Source: Cercospora beticola (lineage: Eukaryota; Ascomycota; Dothideomycetes; Mycosphaerellales; Mycosphaerellaceae). Taken from it: a DNA stretch of 64,000 bases. Every line of letters starts with the position of its first letter. The stretch's first letter is position 1. Positions 30,427 through 44,426 of this stretch are shown here, one piece after another. The notes below the pieces were generated by a model that saw only the letters and a list, made by a program, of their open reading frames with translations, was not told the origin of the DNA and did not search any database. The stretch covers positions 2,542,001-2,606,000 of the forward strand of contig NC_088937.1 in assembly GCF_033473495.1 (NCBI RefSeq), given 5' to 3'. Both the position numbers and the translations under genes were made by a program.

Positions 30427-32801
30427 CTACAAATCGTGCTTCATGAACCCTTCCGCGTCCTCTCCAACAGGCTCGAATGAGTTGGGGACATCGGTGTCAT
30501 TTTGTGGCACAGCAGCGACTTCCGGGGTAGGTTCGACATCATCCATGTTCAGGAAATCGTCCATGCCTTCCATTCCCTCCATTCCTTCCATCACTTCAAA
30601 AGTGCTCTCAAACTCGTTCGACTCTGGTGCAGTACCCAGGTCTCCGTTGTCTTGCCCGAAGATCGAAGTAGGCTCGGGCTGTTGAGGTGCTTCACTGCCA
30701 GCACCAGAGCCGGAAGCTTCAGTGGGTTGGGTAGCTTCCCGCTGCTCAGGAACGGCGTTCTGCTGTTGTGGTTGTTCAGCGCTAGGCTGAGGTTGCTGCA
30801 GCTTCATGTTTGCGAATCTGGCTTCTGTCTCACGAACGCGTTTTCGGAACTGCAGTCTGTCGAGGAAAAGCTTTTGGCGGGAACGCTCGATCTCGCGACG
30901 CTCTGCCTGAAGGAGCGCTTCCATCTCACTGAATTGTTGCAACTTCAGCTCGAGCTTCTGTAGCTGTAAATTGACAGCTGCAGATACTTGGTTCGTCAAT
31001 TGTCGTTCAGTGTGCGAGGCGAGAGCAGCTGAGCGAGCAGCAGTCAGGCTCAAGGCTGTTGTCGGCAAGTCGTGTGATGTAGGTGGTTCTCGAGTGGCAA
31101 GAGATGTGGTGTCGTCGACGTCCATGCTGTCCTCGCCCTTGACTTCTTGCGGCTGGGCAGATGCATCTGCAGACTTGTCTTTCTCTGCACCGGCAGCTGA
31201 TGGCGCCTCGGCCTCAATGCGTTGCTTGAGCTGTTTGCGCATCTCCTCAACGCTCTTGCCTGCTGCCTTTGCGGTGGTAGCTGGGTCAGCCAGACCAGCC
31301 AGAAAGCCCATGACAGACATGACTGGATTGTCGAATTGGCTGAAAGGTAATCGGCCCCCAGAAAGATATGCCAGGTCCTGAACCCCGACGCCATTTGCCG
31401 TAGGTGTCTCTTCCAGATATTTGTCCTCAATCTCCAGCTGCAGGAATTTGAGCACGCATTCCTCTCTCGTCTTGGATCCGACGTGGTCTGCAACCTGTTC
31501 CCAGCTATCGTCGAACATTTCCAGACCTTCTAGCAACAGCAGAAGCTCAGCGTCCGTCCATGTCGCCTCCTTGTCACCCACACTACGGTAGTTGTCGTTC
31601 TCAAGCTTGACATAGTCGGCAGAGGTGGTCGAGCTGGGGAACCGTCCTTCTTGGAAGCACAAGCTGCAAAGATCATATCGTTGGTCCTTGTTGGGCTTCG
31701 GCGTCGTTGCTACGGCGGGTGGATTTTTGGAGTTGTGATACCGCACACGAGTGCAGTCCTTCCCGCAAGAATAGCAGAAATACTGCTTGCCATCCTGTTT
31801 GAGGCTCTCTTCAACGCTCTTCTCTCCATTCGCTTCACTGCCCTCTGTCTTCGCAGGTGTGACGTCCTTGCCCTTGTCATCGTAAATGTTTCGTCGCACT
31901 TCGAGGTTGAGATCTGCTTTGCCGCCAGCTGCCAATTTTTCGGTGGCTGAGAGCGCCTTGCCCGCTGTCACAGTACTTGCAGCTGGTTGCAGTGGCTGTA
32001 ACCCGCGTGGGGTATCTGCGGTGATTCGGAAATGGCCCGTAAACGGTGGGCCAATGTTTGAAGGCCGAGTGTCTGGGTCGATCTACAAACCTCGTTAGAT
32101 GATAAATACTCCATGTTGACGTTAATACACACCTGATAGTTGATGAGACCCCACTGCTCCAGGAACGAGTGGACTCTCATGATCGCGCACACGTCTCCAG
32201 CCAAATTCCTTCTGCATGCTGTCACCGTGAGATACTCTGATGGGTTCAAGCGATATGTATTGACCATAAAGTCTCGGTAGTCTTTGTACACAGCTGGGGT
32301 CTTGCTGCGATTGCGATTGTTGAAGAACTCGGGCAATGCCTTGCGTTCGAGTGCGTGAATTTCATGCATGTCGAACCAGGCGCTGTAGCTCGGCAAGATG
32401 ATGGCATGGTTCTGGTCGATAAGATTATTTCGCGCAACCTGTTCCGTCGCAGCTTTGGTTTGTGCTGGCGCAGGTGTAGCTCCCGCCGCAGGAGTCGCGT
32501 CGTCCTTAGTGTCGGCCATCTCTTCATCCTCCCCACCCTCTTCAGCGTTCTCGGGTGCGGGCGCATCGGGCGCGTCGAGTGGATTGTCTGATACTGGCGC
32601 CGCGTCGTCTGATGTTGGCTTTTCAGCAGCAGGCTGCTCTGCCTTCGCATCGTCCGCGTTTTCAACCATTGACGTGTCTTGATCCTGATTCTGCGATTCC
32701 TGCTTGGCGCCTGTCTCGATGGCCTCGTTCTCGGCGTGAATCAGCTCGTCAGATGCCTCTCCAGGGGCATTGGCATCCTCGTTCGCGAATTCGAAGTCCA
32801 T
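30427..32801 (-). CDS. SWI3: SWI/SNF or RSC complex subunit, SWI3/RSC8 family
   Basis: Exons 32133-32801 and 30427-32082 (774 residues) are joined in phase 0 over a 50-nt intron with a TCTAAC branch. An acidic Ala/Glu/Asp-rich N-terminus precedes the SWIRM domain (about 128-235; [20 protein letters not shown] to [20 protein letters not shown]), a ZZ-like zinc finger near 324 ([10 protein letters not shown], then CSLCFQEG), a SANT domain (about 395-445; [20 protein letters not shown]) and the C-terminal coiled coil used for homodimerisation. The tail is Gln-rich with a repeated EGM motif ([10 protein letters not shown], about 734-743). The protein is a scaffold of an ATP-dependent chromatin remodeller. 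The 3' neighbour is a SNF2 ATPase, but that one is RAD5-like and not the partner of SWI3. Confidence 0.94.
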
Positions 32802-33721
32802 TGTGGCTGTTTATGGAGGGTGGGATAAAAGTGGGAGCTGTGATGCGCCCAGCCAGCTCTGTCCCCGGACACGAGCCTCTGATGCGCGACAAGAGTGCAG
32901 GCCAGTCGCGTATGCTTTGAAAGGCACTTGTGGTATGCTAAGGAGTGTGGAGAGCAGTGTGAAGAGCGCGACTTGATGTCGTGTGGTGGTTCGCGATGCG
33001 CTGAGAGGGAGAGACGCGAACGATGCTTGTCGGACGAGTCGGGAGGATGCCGCGCCACGGTGGCCTGAATATGCACAGGCGTCACATAAGGCCCACCTCT
33101 GCAGCAACGACCACATGAAACAGGAACGGCCATTTCAGGCGAAGATGGACATCAAAAACATTCATTAGATAGCTATGCCATTCGCTCTCGAAGGCTCATG
33201 TGATATATCTCAAAGTACTCGTCGAGCAAAACGTTTGCAGATGTCCTCACGGCGCTTGTTGGTAGTCCGGGGCGTGTTCAATGAAAAGCCTCCGACCTAC
33301 GAAGTAAGCCATTGTCGAGTTCCTCGTCAAAGCTGACTTCCTCACGTCAGAGCAGACATGCTTCAACGCCCTCTCACGTCGCTTGCGAAGCCTTGTCCCC
33401 AACACAAGATATGAAGGCAAGCGCGCCCCTTCAGCTTTTTGTCCCTCTTCCGTGTATCGCGTTTCCAACCTGATACAAGCGCGAGCCGTGGCATAGAATG
33501 CTAATGCCAATGTAGCACAACAGACAAACGACCTCCGTTCCAGAACCCATTCTGCCGCATTCGACCTGCGCTGCTGATTCCCGACGGCTGCCCCGCTGAA
33601 CGCCCGCTTGCAATGTCCCGGTATTTTTCATAAAGAAGGGTTTCCTGTGATGCGTCCTGACGCCGCCCTAGGTAGTTCAGATGGCTCTGTAAATGGAAAA
33701 TGTGCCAAGTTCGGCAATATG
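32802..33721. other. Intergenic between SWI3 and G-alpha
   Basis: About 920 bp. It holds the SWI3 promoter side and the 3' flank of the G-alpha gene, plus the short frame described separately at 33247-33510. The rest shows nothing. Confidence 0.4.
33247..33510 (-). CDS. Short orphan frame, 87 aa
   Basis: The frame reads MALAFYATARACIRLETRYT at its start and ends DVRKSALTRNSTMAYFVGRR followed by LFIEHAPDYQQAP. The composition is protein-like. The stretch D-V-R-K-S-A-L-T corresponds to D-I-R-K-C-S-L-T in the reverse frame at 25547-25765, and the DNA of the two (gacNtNaggaagtNNNctttgacga) is similar. These may be fragments of one small gene family. No domain is known to me, and no splice partner was found. 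It may be a remnant, so confidence is low. Confidence 0.25.
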   Translation of the reverse strand: MALAFYATARACIRLETRYTEEGQKAEGARLPSYLVLGTRLRKRRERALKHVCSDVRKSALTRNSTMAYFVGRRLFIEHAPDYQQAP

Positions 33722-34948
33722 CTATAATATGCCTGAATCCTTCAGTGCGTTCTGCAAAATGGTCTCTTTTACTGCAGCAAAAACAAGGCGAATGTTGGAG
33801 GTATCCGTGGCTTGTGTAAGGCTAAACGGCTATTAGTATGTTTTCACAAATCTTTCCAGGACGAGACACTCACTGAGGATACAAATTTAAATGTGCCCGG
33901 TTGACCTGATTGAATCGCCATAATAGATATTTCGCAGCGCGATTCACATCGTTTCCGCCGGAATAGTCCGGAAAGTAGTTTCCGAGCGGTGATTTGGCCA
34001 GCTTGGCTCGGAACAGATCCACCTTGTTCAAAAACAGGATGATGGATGTCCGCATAAACCACCTCGAGTTTACCACTGAGTCGAACAGAACCAAAGATTC
34101 CATCATCCGATTTTGGCTGCTCTCTTCCAGCAGGACCTGATCATATTCAGATAATGCCACGCAGAATATTATTGACGTGACATTCTCGAAGCAGTGGATC
34201 CATTTCTTTCGTTCGCTACGCTGGCCGCCGACGTCGAACATATGTATGCTGAGCTGGCCCATTTGGAATCTGGTCTCATAGATACCAGTGGTTTTTGTTC
34301 GTGCCCGCAGTACATCAGCTTCGGTGGGAATATAATCGGGTGCTGATATTCTCGTGACTTCGTCAAAGAAACTGTATATCGATTAGCATAAACACTCCAA
34401 AGGCGGATACTTCCTCATACTAAGGCGCCGAGTCCATGAGGTAGAACTCGTTCCCGTGCGCGTCCAACAGAGATGCGATGCAGGGATCTTTCCATATGCT
34501 TGCAATGGCTTCTCCTACGCGTTGGTCCAGCGCCTGTTGCGGATCCGGATCGACTGTGTACTCCATTATGTAGTCAGTCAATTCCCGATTTGCCGGGTCT
34601 TCGACCTCGATCTCGAACTGGCGCATAGCACCAACCAAAGCCTTTGCGCAGTCCACAAGGTTCTTGTAAATGGTATGGCGATAGAGCGCCAATTCGTCCA
34701 CTGAATATCCATTCTGATGTATGATTTTCATTTGTTTGACGATTGTACTCTTCCCGCTCTCGCCGGATCCTACACAAAGTCAGTGCGCGGTCTATCAATG
34801 CCCCAAATGCTGTTGTCGTACCCAGAAGTAATATCTTGCATTCTCGACGTAGCTTCTTTGAGTCCTCCTCAAGCGTTCGGTCGATCGCCTGACTGCGCTT
34901 CTTCTGTTCCCCATCTTGGGCATCACCGCTGCTCATACACGCGCCCAT
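33722..34948 (-). CDS. Heterotrimeric G-protein alpha subunit, group III (GNA-3-like)
   Basis: Exons 34822-34948, 34421-34769, 33874-34371 and 33722-33821 encode 357 residues with phases 1, 2 and 2. The N-terminus MGACMS carries Gly2 for myristoylation and a palmitoylatable cysteine. The P-loop GSGESGKST begins at residue 43. Switch and guanine-binding motifs are [20 protein letters not shown] and a TQATDTSN near the C-terminus. The tail LKDSGIL matches GNA-3/GanB-type subunits, which act upstream of adenylate cyclase for carbon sensing and spore germination in related fungi. Each join restores conserved text ([22 protein letters not shown]). It is head to head with HOG1 over 2.5 kb. Confidence 0.95.
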
Positions 34949-37455
34949 GGCGATGCAAGTCGGGATAGCCCGACGGCTCCAGCGAGCTCAGGCGATTACA
35001 AGGACGACCCCAAACCGCTGTCGGTGGTGAGGCCAGCTCCGGCAGTGCAGATGTGCAGCTCTGCGCGTGGTTACGCTCGTGCGAGTAGTGCTCTCAATAG
35101 TTGACTATGGCAAATGTGGAGAGGTGCAGCGTGTGGAATGCGGCCAGCAAGCGCGCGCGGCTTGTTCGCTCGGTGGCTTCGGGTCCTTTGTGTCCTGGTG
35201 ATCGTGCTCGATGCGGCGGCGGTGCGCCAAGCGGACGGCGCGACGTCGACAGCGCAGCAGGCGAGATGACGAGGAGCCGGTCGGTGGTGAGGATGGGTCG
35301 CAGGCGATGCAGCTGCAGTGGTGCAGCGTCGGCGGGATCGCGCAAGGTGTCGCAGGCGGAGCGGCAGCTGGTTGGGCACGGTGATGATGTCGATGCAGCT
35401 CCGATCTCCAGACGGACGGTATGGCGCACAGACGGCAGATGGGCTGCGTGAGGCGGCTTCCTGCGGCGCGCGAAGTGGCGGCCCTGAAGCACGCCGGCGG
35501 AGTCGAGGGTAGAGTGGAGTGCCTTCGGCGGCGAGGCTGCGTTCGAAGGGCGAGGGAGGATGTACGACGTCGGTGTGAAGGTCTGCAATGCCTAATAATG
35601 CCTGTGCTCGGTAACTCAATCACGACTAACCAAGGTGGAGACGGCGCAGATCTGGGCGTTCTCACAGACTGCACAGCGAGCGCTAGATACCGGCGCGCCA
35701 CGTTAAGCGGAGAAAAGAACGTGGTCAACACTCTGGCAACCTCTTGCGCCACGGCTTGCTGCATCAACGAACGAGCCTGTGCAAACTACTCCATTGCAAT
35801 GCCGGGGTGCGATCCCGACGACCACCCCAGGCACTGTCATCACGAAACACAGGCACTGCTATTGCGGCTGGCCGTAGGCCGTAGGCCGCGAATCCGAGCA
35901 TGTCTTGATCCTGAACGTCGACTTGTCGTATCCCAACCACGCCACACCGAGGGCTCATCGCGTCTCGCCCTCGCCCACGCCCAGTCCGTTATCACAGTAC
36001 ATTATTCTCGCCGCCATGTGGACTCATTGCAGCTGCGCCTACGGGTTTCGTATCCACTGACCTTTTCACGGCCTCGCGTGCCGCTAGTAGCATAGCACAT
36101 CGTCTGCTATGAGCACGCGACAACCGTGACGCCGCACGTGTCAGACAGTACGTACCCGTCGCCTAGGTGCGGTTCGGCGAGCGGCGGAACAAGCCCTTTT
36201 TCGCAATGGCTACTGTTCCCAGAAATGAAGTTTCGAGCAGCAAGCTTCAGGTGTGTACTTCGAAGCCAGGGCATCGCACAATGGCATCACTGCTGCCGGC
36301 AGATGAGCGTTTCTTGCGGCAAGAGTGGCAGCAAGCAGGTAAGAAGTGGGAGCCCGGCGATTTCACGAATGGGGAAAATTCCACGCCCAAAGGTCCCAAT
36401 CCACGTGCTCTGCGCATGCACTGCACTGCATTGCACATGCACTCCGACCCGGCGAGTGCGCTACTCGCACATGTGTGGAATTGTTGCAACAGGCGGTCAC
36501 TGAGTCGCGATGGGCGAAAAGTTTAATGCATCCGCACACTGCCTGGGACAGCCCTCGACATAGCAGCTGGTCTGACGCAGGGCACATCAAGGACCAGCAG
36601 CAGCGTCAGGACTGGCAGCCTGATAAGTGAGTGTATGGCAGGCAGTGGCGGCGTGGAGGAGGCGGGTGTGGGACGTGGAGAGGCAAAGCAGATGAGGGGC
36701 AGCGCTGAAATTCTCGTCATGTAGCAACGCAGCGGCCATGGGGGCCTTGGTGTGTTTGCGCCAGCAGCAATGATATCACAGCCTGGCCTGGCGAACGTAA
36801 GAGATAGAGCCCGTGAGGTTGCAAAGTCGAGCGATTAGTGGTTATGGATGTTGGCCCGGTCGGCACCTTTCTGGATAACTCGCAAGCGCGCTGAAGGCCT
36901 GTTGCTATGACGTTGCAGTGATTCCGACGATTCTGCAAACAAGAGCGGCAAGCCGTCCGCACACCAGCGCGACGAGGAGCCAAAAACGTGGTCGCCATCG
37001 TGCCGTGTCCCTCAGCCTCACAATCCTCCCCCTCCGACACTCCCTCTGCCTCCGCATCCGCGTGCCAGTGGCAATCCATCGTGAGCGCGACGAGCTTCTG
37101 AAGAGCTTTTGACGGCCCGTGAGCCTGCGATCGATCTTCGATCGACCTAACTTGCACGCGAGAGCGGCTCAAAGACGACTTCGTTGCTGGTGCAATTCCC
37201 AACTGCCACAACACCGCCATACAAAGGAACTTTGTGCTGCCACACACAAACACCGAGTGCGCCATCCATCACCAGCGTGGTCCGAGGCAGTCGCGCAAGG
37301 AACGTGCAACTTCAGTCGCTCTGCTCTACTTCCCCCCAGCCGCTACCGTCCCCGCTACTCGATCGCCCTGCGACGACCTACGACACCCGCCGAAGCCGCC
37401 AACACCCTTCCACCCCACCCCACCAACTTGATTCGAGAGCAAAACCACCTTCACC
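34949..37455. promoter_or_regulatory. 2.5 kb head-to-head region, G-alpha / HOG1
   Basis: The region is GC-rich near the G-alpha start (many overlapping open frames at 35071-35767, all shadows of one another) and C/T-rich just upstream of HOG1 (caccccaccccaccaact). A short tandem GGCCGTA repeat occurs at about 35870-35890. No frame has a recognisable domain. It should hold long leaders and promoters for two signalling genes. A non-coding RNA cannot be excluded by reading alone. Confidence 0.45.
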
Positions 37456-39003
<1,548 letters not shown>

Positions 39004-39601
39004 AAAGAAGTCACGACATCAATGAAAGCATAGGGCGGTGCACAGGCGTCCGGGAGTCGGAACGACATGATCCCACGTACCAGCCAGTAATGATATCAGC
39101 GGGAGGCAGGGTGCCTATGTCATATGTGTGCGACAGAAGTCAGCCGGCGCTACTTAGCAGGACCAGTTTGGATGCAGTGAGGGGTGGAGTAAGTTTTGAC
39201 GCGGTGAGATATCAAGTCTCACGCAGCGAAGGAGGCCTTTTGTCACAGCAACGCACCAGAAGTGCTGCAGAGCTGCTTCCCAGTCTCTGCGGCATCCGTA
39301 CCCTAGATCACATTCAACAACGCAATTGCGCATCGCCTTACATAAAACGATACACGTGGTGATAGAAAGAATTACCAGACAGTCACACAGCCATCAGTAA
39401 CTATGTCTCATCGACCACAAAGAACAACGATTTGAACATCACTGCAAATGTGGATTTGATCGTCCTCTCTTTTCTCGGAGCGCGTGAGGGCCGGCCTCGG
39501 CTCAGACACCCTCTAAGCCGAGAAACGGCATGACATGACGACTTTCTACAGCTCTACCACCTCGCTGTGATCGCAGCAAACCACAACACAATACCGCCAA
39601 C
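39004..39601. other. Intergenic HOG1 / ETF-alpha
   Basis: About 600 bp holding the HOG1 3' end and ETF-alpha promoter. Open frames are short and unremarkable. Confidence 0.4.
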
Positions 39602-40660
39602 ATGGTTGCACCATTACGGAATGGCGTCCTGCGACAAGCAGCGACTTGCCTTCGCCAGCAACGCAGTACGCCCTCAATTCGACCAATGTCCCGCGAAGCA
39701 TTGCGCCGCCTGGCATCGACACTTGCGATCCTCGAACAACGCGAAGGCAAGCTGAATATGTCATCCCTGGCTTCAATCTCGGCTGCACAGAAACTGGGAG
39801 GTAGCATACATGGCTTCGTGGCAGGCTCCAATATCAAGTCGGTGGCCGACGAGGCCTCCAAGGTCGACGGACTGGAAAAGGTGATCTACGTCGAGAACGG
39901 CGCATACGACAAAGGCCTCCCCGAGAATTTTGCTCCTCTTCTGGTCGAGAACATCAAAAAGGGTGGATACACACATGTGCTGGCTGGACATTCTGCCTTT
40001 GGGAAGAACCTCATGCCGCGCGTGGCTGCGCTACTTGACGTGCAGCAGATCAGCGACATCACGGACATTGAGGGCGAGGACACATTTGTCAGGCCAATCT
40101 ATGCTGGAAATGCAATCCTGACTGTGCAAAGTCAAGACGAAGTTAAGGTGGTGACAGTGCGAGGCACAGCTTTCCCGGCAGGTGCAGCTGAGGGCGGATC
40201 GGCTGCTGTTGAAGAGGGTACTGACCCAAAGGCGGAATGCCCTACAGAATGGGTGTCTGAGGATCTGGCCAAGAGTGACCGCCCAGATCTGGCTACAGCA
40301 GAAAAGGTGGTCAGTGGTGGGCGCGGTTTGAAGAGCAAGGAGGAGTTCGATAAATTGATGCCACCGCTCGCTGATGCTCTCGGTGCCGCTATCGGAGCCA
40401 GTCGAGCAGCTGTTGATTCTGGATTCGCAGACAACAGTCTGCAGGTTGGACAGACTGGAAAGAACGTCGCACCACAGCTATATCTCTGCGCTGGTATCTC
40501 CGGTGCCATTCAACATTTGGCTGGCATGAAGGATTCGAAGGTGATTGCAGCGATCAACAAAGACCCAGATGCGCCTATTTTCCAGGTGGCGGATGTCGGG
40601 CTCGTGGGGGATCTGTTCGAAAAGGTGCCAGAATTGACCGAAAAGCTTAAGAGCTCGTAG
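39602..40660 (+). CDS. Electron transfer flavoprotein alpha subunit, mitochondrial
   Basis: A single exon encodes 352 residues. The basic, Arg-rich N-terminus ([20 protein letters not shown]) is a mitochondrial presequence, and the mature part begins near [16 protein letters not shown]. The C-terminal FAD domain has [36 protein letters not shown] and [23 protein letters not shown]-alpha with ETF-beta collects electrons from acyl-CoA dehydrogenases and passes them to ETF-ubiquinone oxidoreductase. The length agrees with fungal AIM45-type proteins. No intron is needed. Confidence 0.96.
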   Translation: MVAPLRNGVLRQAATCLRQQRSTPSIRPMSREALRRLASTLAILEQREGKLNMSSLASISAAQKLGGSIHGFVAGSNIKSVADEASKVDGLEKVIYVENGAYDKGLPENFAPLLVENIKKGGYTHVLAGHSAFGKNLMPRVAALLDVQQISDITDIEGEDTFVRPIYAGNAILTVQSQDEVKVVTVRGTAFPAGAAEGGSAAVEEGTDPKAECPTEWVSEDLAKSDRPDLATAEKVVSGGRGLKSKEEFDKLMPPLADALGAAIGASRAAVDSGFADNSLQVGQTGKNVAPQLYLCAGISGAIQHLAGMKDSKVIAAINKDPDAPIFQVADVGLVGDLFEKVPELTEKLKSS

Positions 40661-41290
40661 ACTAGCGACGAGTGATTATACCAGAAAGTGAGGCGTTTGT
40701 GGAGCCGACAGGTATGGAAATGCGATCTGTACTGCTCATCTAGCAGATCCTGGCACATTGTATAGTTCGTGCAACGAATATGCTTTCTTTTACCCGCTAT
40801 TGAGAACATGCCGAGCAGCTTTCAAGGTGATGCTTACTGTGCCACGATGGCAGCGATCGTGTAGCAGAGGATCTCGCCCTATCGTGTGACTCTTTTCCGT
40901 ATCATCATCATCGGATCAATGTCTCGTGAGTCTTGGCGCATCACCCGCACCAGACCAGACCTGCATGCAGCGGCAGACCCTTGGAGGTATGCGCTGGTCG
41001 TGCATATGGCATCGCGTTGCTCCGCTATACGTACAGATTGATTGCGCTCGGCATTGACATACAAAGAGCACAACGATGAGGTTCCTCGTCGCCGAGCCAC
41101 GAGATTACGCCGGCCCTCTCCCATCTACCCAAGGGATTTAGACTGCGAGCCGTTGGTTCTGAGGAGAAGGTCACCGGACTGCACCAGAAACCTACATTGA
41201 CCCTCTTTATGCTTTCCACTCTCCTCGCAGGACTGGTCTCGTAAGCTTGTGCTGGCACATGGGCAGTTCGGAAGCGGGAGAGGAGCAGCC
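40661..41290. other. Intergenic ETF-alpha / AVL9
   Basis: About 630 bp in tandem orientation. It contains the ETF-alpha 3' region and AVL9 promoter. Nothing else is seen. Confidence 0.4.
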
Positions 41291-43445
41291 ATGGCGACGC
41301 CGACACCACCACAAATTTCCAGAAGCGGCAGCCCACGACCTCGAGAAAGCGATTTCAAGCCTCTAGTCTGTGTCGTAGACTTCAACCACCACCGCGGACC
41401 CGAAATCGAGCATTGGCTGGGTGCAGAAGATGGCGTCGATCCCGCAGTCTCGAACGACTGGGGCCTCATACCGTACATGGCGTTGCCGGACGGCGCTCAC
41501 CAGAATGAGGAGGAGTTCTCGTATTTCACATTAGTACACAAGGGGAGCACGACGGCTGAGGGGAAAGATGTCGAGCCAACATCTGTCTTCGGGATATCGT
41601 GCATGCACCAGATCGACTCCAGCTCCTTGACATGGAAAAGTGAGGAAGTTACAAGAAGTGCTGTACAAAAGGCTGTTGTGGTGATCACAGACCGACCAGA
41701 GGGATTCAGCGCGCTCCGGGAGAAACTGAGTGCTGTGACAAGAGCGTGGTTTGCCCAGAAAGATTTCAGAGATCTAGACATACTCCAGGTGGGTTAGTGG
41801 AAACTGTGGTAGGTCTAGGATCAGTAAGTGTGCTGACAGCCTGAACAGCGCTTTCAGGAGAACCTCACGGAAGAGATCAACAGGAGCGAGGATGAGAGAG
41901 ATCAATACTTCGGCTTGAGCTTGCGAGAGCTCCTGCATACCTTCAAGTGGCAGACCTTGGTCATGCTGAAGTGCATGCTGTTGCAGCAGAAGGTCCGCCT
42001 GCCTGCTCCTGTACCTGCATTCCAATATCTGAGCTGACAACGTACTGTAGATCCTATTCTTCGGCTCCCACTGCGAGCGAGTCTGCCAGGCACAGTTCTC
42101 GTTGATCTCCCTGATACCGGGTTTAGTTCGCAGCCTACGCGATTGCGCAGACCCGGCTATGGATCGGTATGCGGAGACATTGCAGAAATCGGATTCTGTC
42201 CGTACAAGCAATCGAGCATCCCTGCTTGCATATATTGGTTTGCCACTGCAACTGTTCGGCAAAGGGTCTATGTTTGGTCCATATACTCCTCTGCAACAGC
42301 TTGACATGATCACGGATGCTAACACGCAGAGCTATGTGGTGGGCAGCACTAACAGTCTGCTCCTGCAACAGAAAGACAAGTATTGTGACTTACTGGTCAA
42401 CTTGGACGAGGATACGGCACAAGTGCTGAACCCGGCATTGAAGAATGCCTTGACATTGACCACCGCCGATCGAAGATGGGTAGACTTCCTCACACAATCG
42501 GTGAACGAAACGTGGGATGCGTTTGATCCATCTCGTCCGACAACGCACGGGTACGCGGGTAGCGAGGAGTTCATCAGACTGCAATTTGAAGAATATCTGA
42601 TTGCTCTGCTGTCGGCGACAAAGTATCATCAGTATATGGCTACGCACAAAGATGGCGATCCGAAACTGCTTCTTGCGGATGTCGAGGGCGACCCGGCCTC
42701 AGAATTCTCTCTGGCGTTTGTGGAGGCATGGGAACAATCAGAAAACTACAAAGTCTGGAACAAAACCGCTGACAGCCAACTCTTCGACATTGTCGAACCT
42801 CGTCATCCAATGGCAGGTGGTCTGACAATAGAGGATGTACAACGCCGCCTCGCTGTGCAAATATCTGAATTGCACCTCGACGAACGCTTCAGCCAGACAA
42901 GAGAAGTGGTTGGCAAACGCTTGGCAGACGGCAGGACGCATGTAACGAGCGCATTCAATCGCGTCTGGGCTGACATTGAGGCCATGCGAGAAGCGCAACG
43001 AAAACGAACCGAGGATGCCAGAGCTGCTGCCGCAGCTGCAAATCCCCAAGATGGCGACCCAAGCAAAACTGATCGTCCGGATGCGCAAAAGGCACAAGCT
43101 AGCGTAGCTGCCGCAAGCCAGCGGGCAGGCGCATATCTTAGCTCATGGGGAACGTGGGCAGCCGAGAAGAAGAAGTCATGGTATGCGCAACGCAGCACAA
43201 GTGGTAATCAGGAAGCGGCGGCGGCGAACACTGCTGCACCAGCGAAAGAGGCGCCGGCGCCATCGTCCTATGCGATCAGAAACTCGATGCCCTCCGGAGG
43301 CCTTCGTGAATTGAAGCTCAATCGCTCAAACACGGGCGACGAAAAGATCTCATCTCCTCCGAGGAACCGACCACGAGTAACGACTGTGAGCGAACTGTCT
43401 GTTAATGGTACGGCGAAGGCCGAGAAGCCAGTGTCATCGGAGTGA
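41291..43445 (+). CDS. AVL9: AVL9, late secretory pathway DENN-like protein
   Basis: Exons 41291-41788, 41849-41992 and 42051-43445 (678 residues) are joined in phase 0. The start MATPTPPQISRSGSPRPRES leads into the Avl9 core: FKPLVCVVDFNHHRGPEIEH, GLIPYMALPDGAHQNEEEFS and YFTLVHKGS. The third exon opens ILFFGSHCERVCQAQFSLIS and the MFGPYTPLQQLDMI block typical of the family. The C-terminal 170 residues are low complexity (A/P/S/K-rich). AVL9 has a DENN module and acts in export from the late Golgi. The donor of the second intron (GTCCGC) is weak, but the reading frame and family text fix the join. Confidence 0.92.
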
Positions 43446-44426
43446 CCTGTATATACATAGTTTGTCGCTCGTACGAATTGAGCAGGATCTCACTAATGTG
43501 CAGTGGGCGGCATTCTGGAGCGTTTTGGAACATACAGCATCAGCACAGCTTGCAACGGAACAATCGACCACATTAGTCAATGCGCACGCGAGCAGGTTGA
43601 GTACTATTGTGCTGGAGATGTGTTTGTAGCAGAGCCAAAACGCATATCCTCGACTCCATGCTGATCTGGGGGGTTGCCCCGTGGGCTTGAACTGGTCATC
43701 AATATGTTCATATTGTTGATCTACGTGATCTTCACGGCTCAGAAGGCATGTCCGAGGTCCTGTGCTGGGATTTAGATTGCTTGTGAGTGCAAGGGTGTGC
43801 AGTTCACGCCAAGAAGCATCTTATGCTGGCCCGACTGGCTTCCGCCTTCACATCCACTACATCAACTTCAACATCTCCCCATCTCACGGCGGCGAACATG
43901 CCATCGATGCAAGACAAGCAAGACTTGTCCCAACTGCATCATGAGAGGCGGCGATGCCAACAGCAAACCTTGCACGCCTTCCGCCATTCACCCCTGCCGC
44001 CACATGGGTACTTTGTCACAAGCACGTGTCGCGTACTGTGAACGAGAGAAATGAAGTGAAGCGGGAAGCCTTCCTCGTGACGGCGCATTTGTGGCGGCAC
44101 TTTTTGCGCGTTTCGGCGTCTGTTGTAGCACACTCTCCAACACCGACCTGATTTTGCCGAGAGGTTGCGTGGGACGTGACACAAAGCTAACGCGTTACCA
44201 AACACCCACGCCCTTGATCGGATTTGCAAGCCGCGAGGGCCCAAAGTGCAACAGTTCTGGCAGACCGCCGCGAACATTTTCAAGATTTCTCGACGCAAGG
44301 CAAGTGACAGCAAGTTCTATCTCACCGATTTCTTACCCTCTTTGTTTTCAACAACAGGAGGGAGCTATCTCTGGTCCCAGGCTGAATGCCCGGCTCGACT
44401 TCTCGAGCGCGTCGAGTCGAGTCGAG
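43446..44426. other. Intergenic AVL9 / chitin synthase
   Basis: About 980 bp. Short open frames at 43762-44054 read Cys-rich text in one frame (CHRCKTSKTCPNC), but no start, splice or family supports a gene. A GAGTC repeat (gtcgagtcgagtcgag) precedes the chitin synthase ATG. Confidence 0.35.

Noticed and set aside
35071..35767. Overlapping minus-strand frames of 164-220 codons upstream of G-alpha
   Set aside because: Three frames are open at once over the same DNA with Arg/Pro/Ser-rich products, typical of GC-rich leader DNA and not of a gene.
43797..44054. Cys-rich frame resembling a Zn2Cys6 N-terminus
   Set aside because: The cysteine spacing does not fit the C-X2-C-X6-C pattern, no downstream transcription-factor text exists, and the frame ends after 85 codons.
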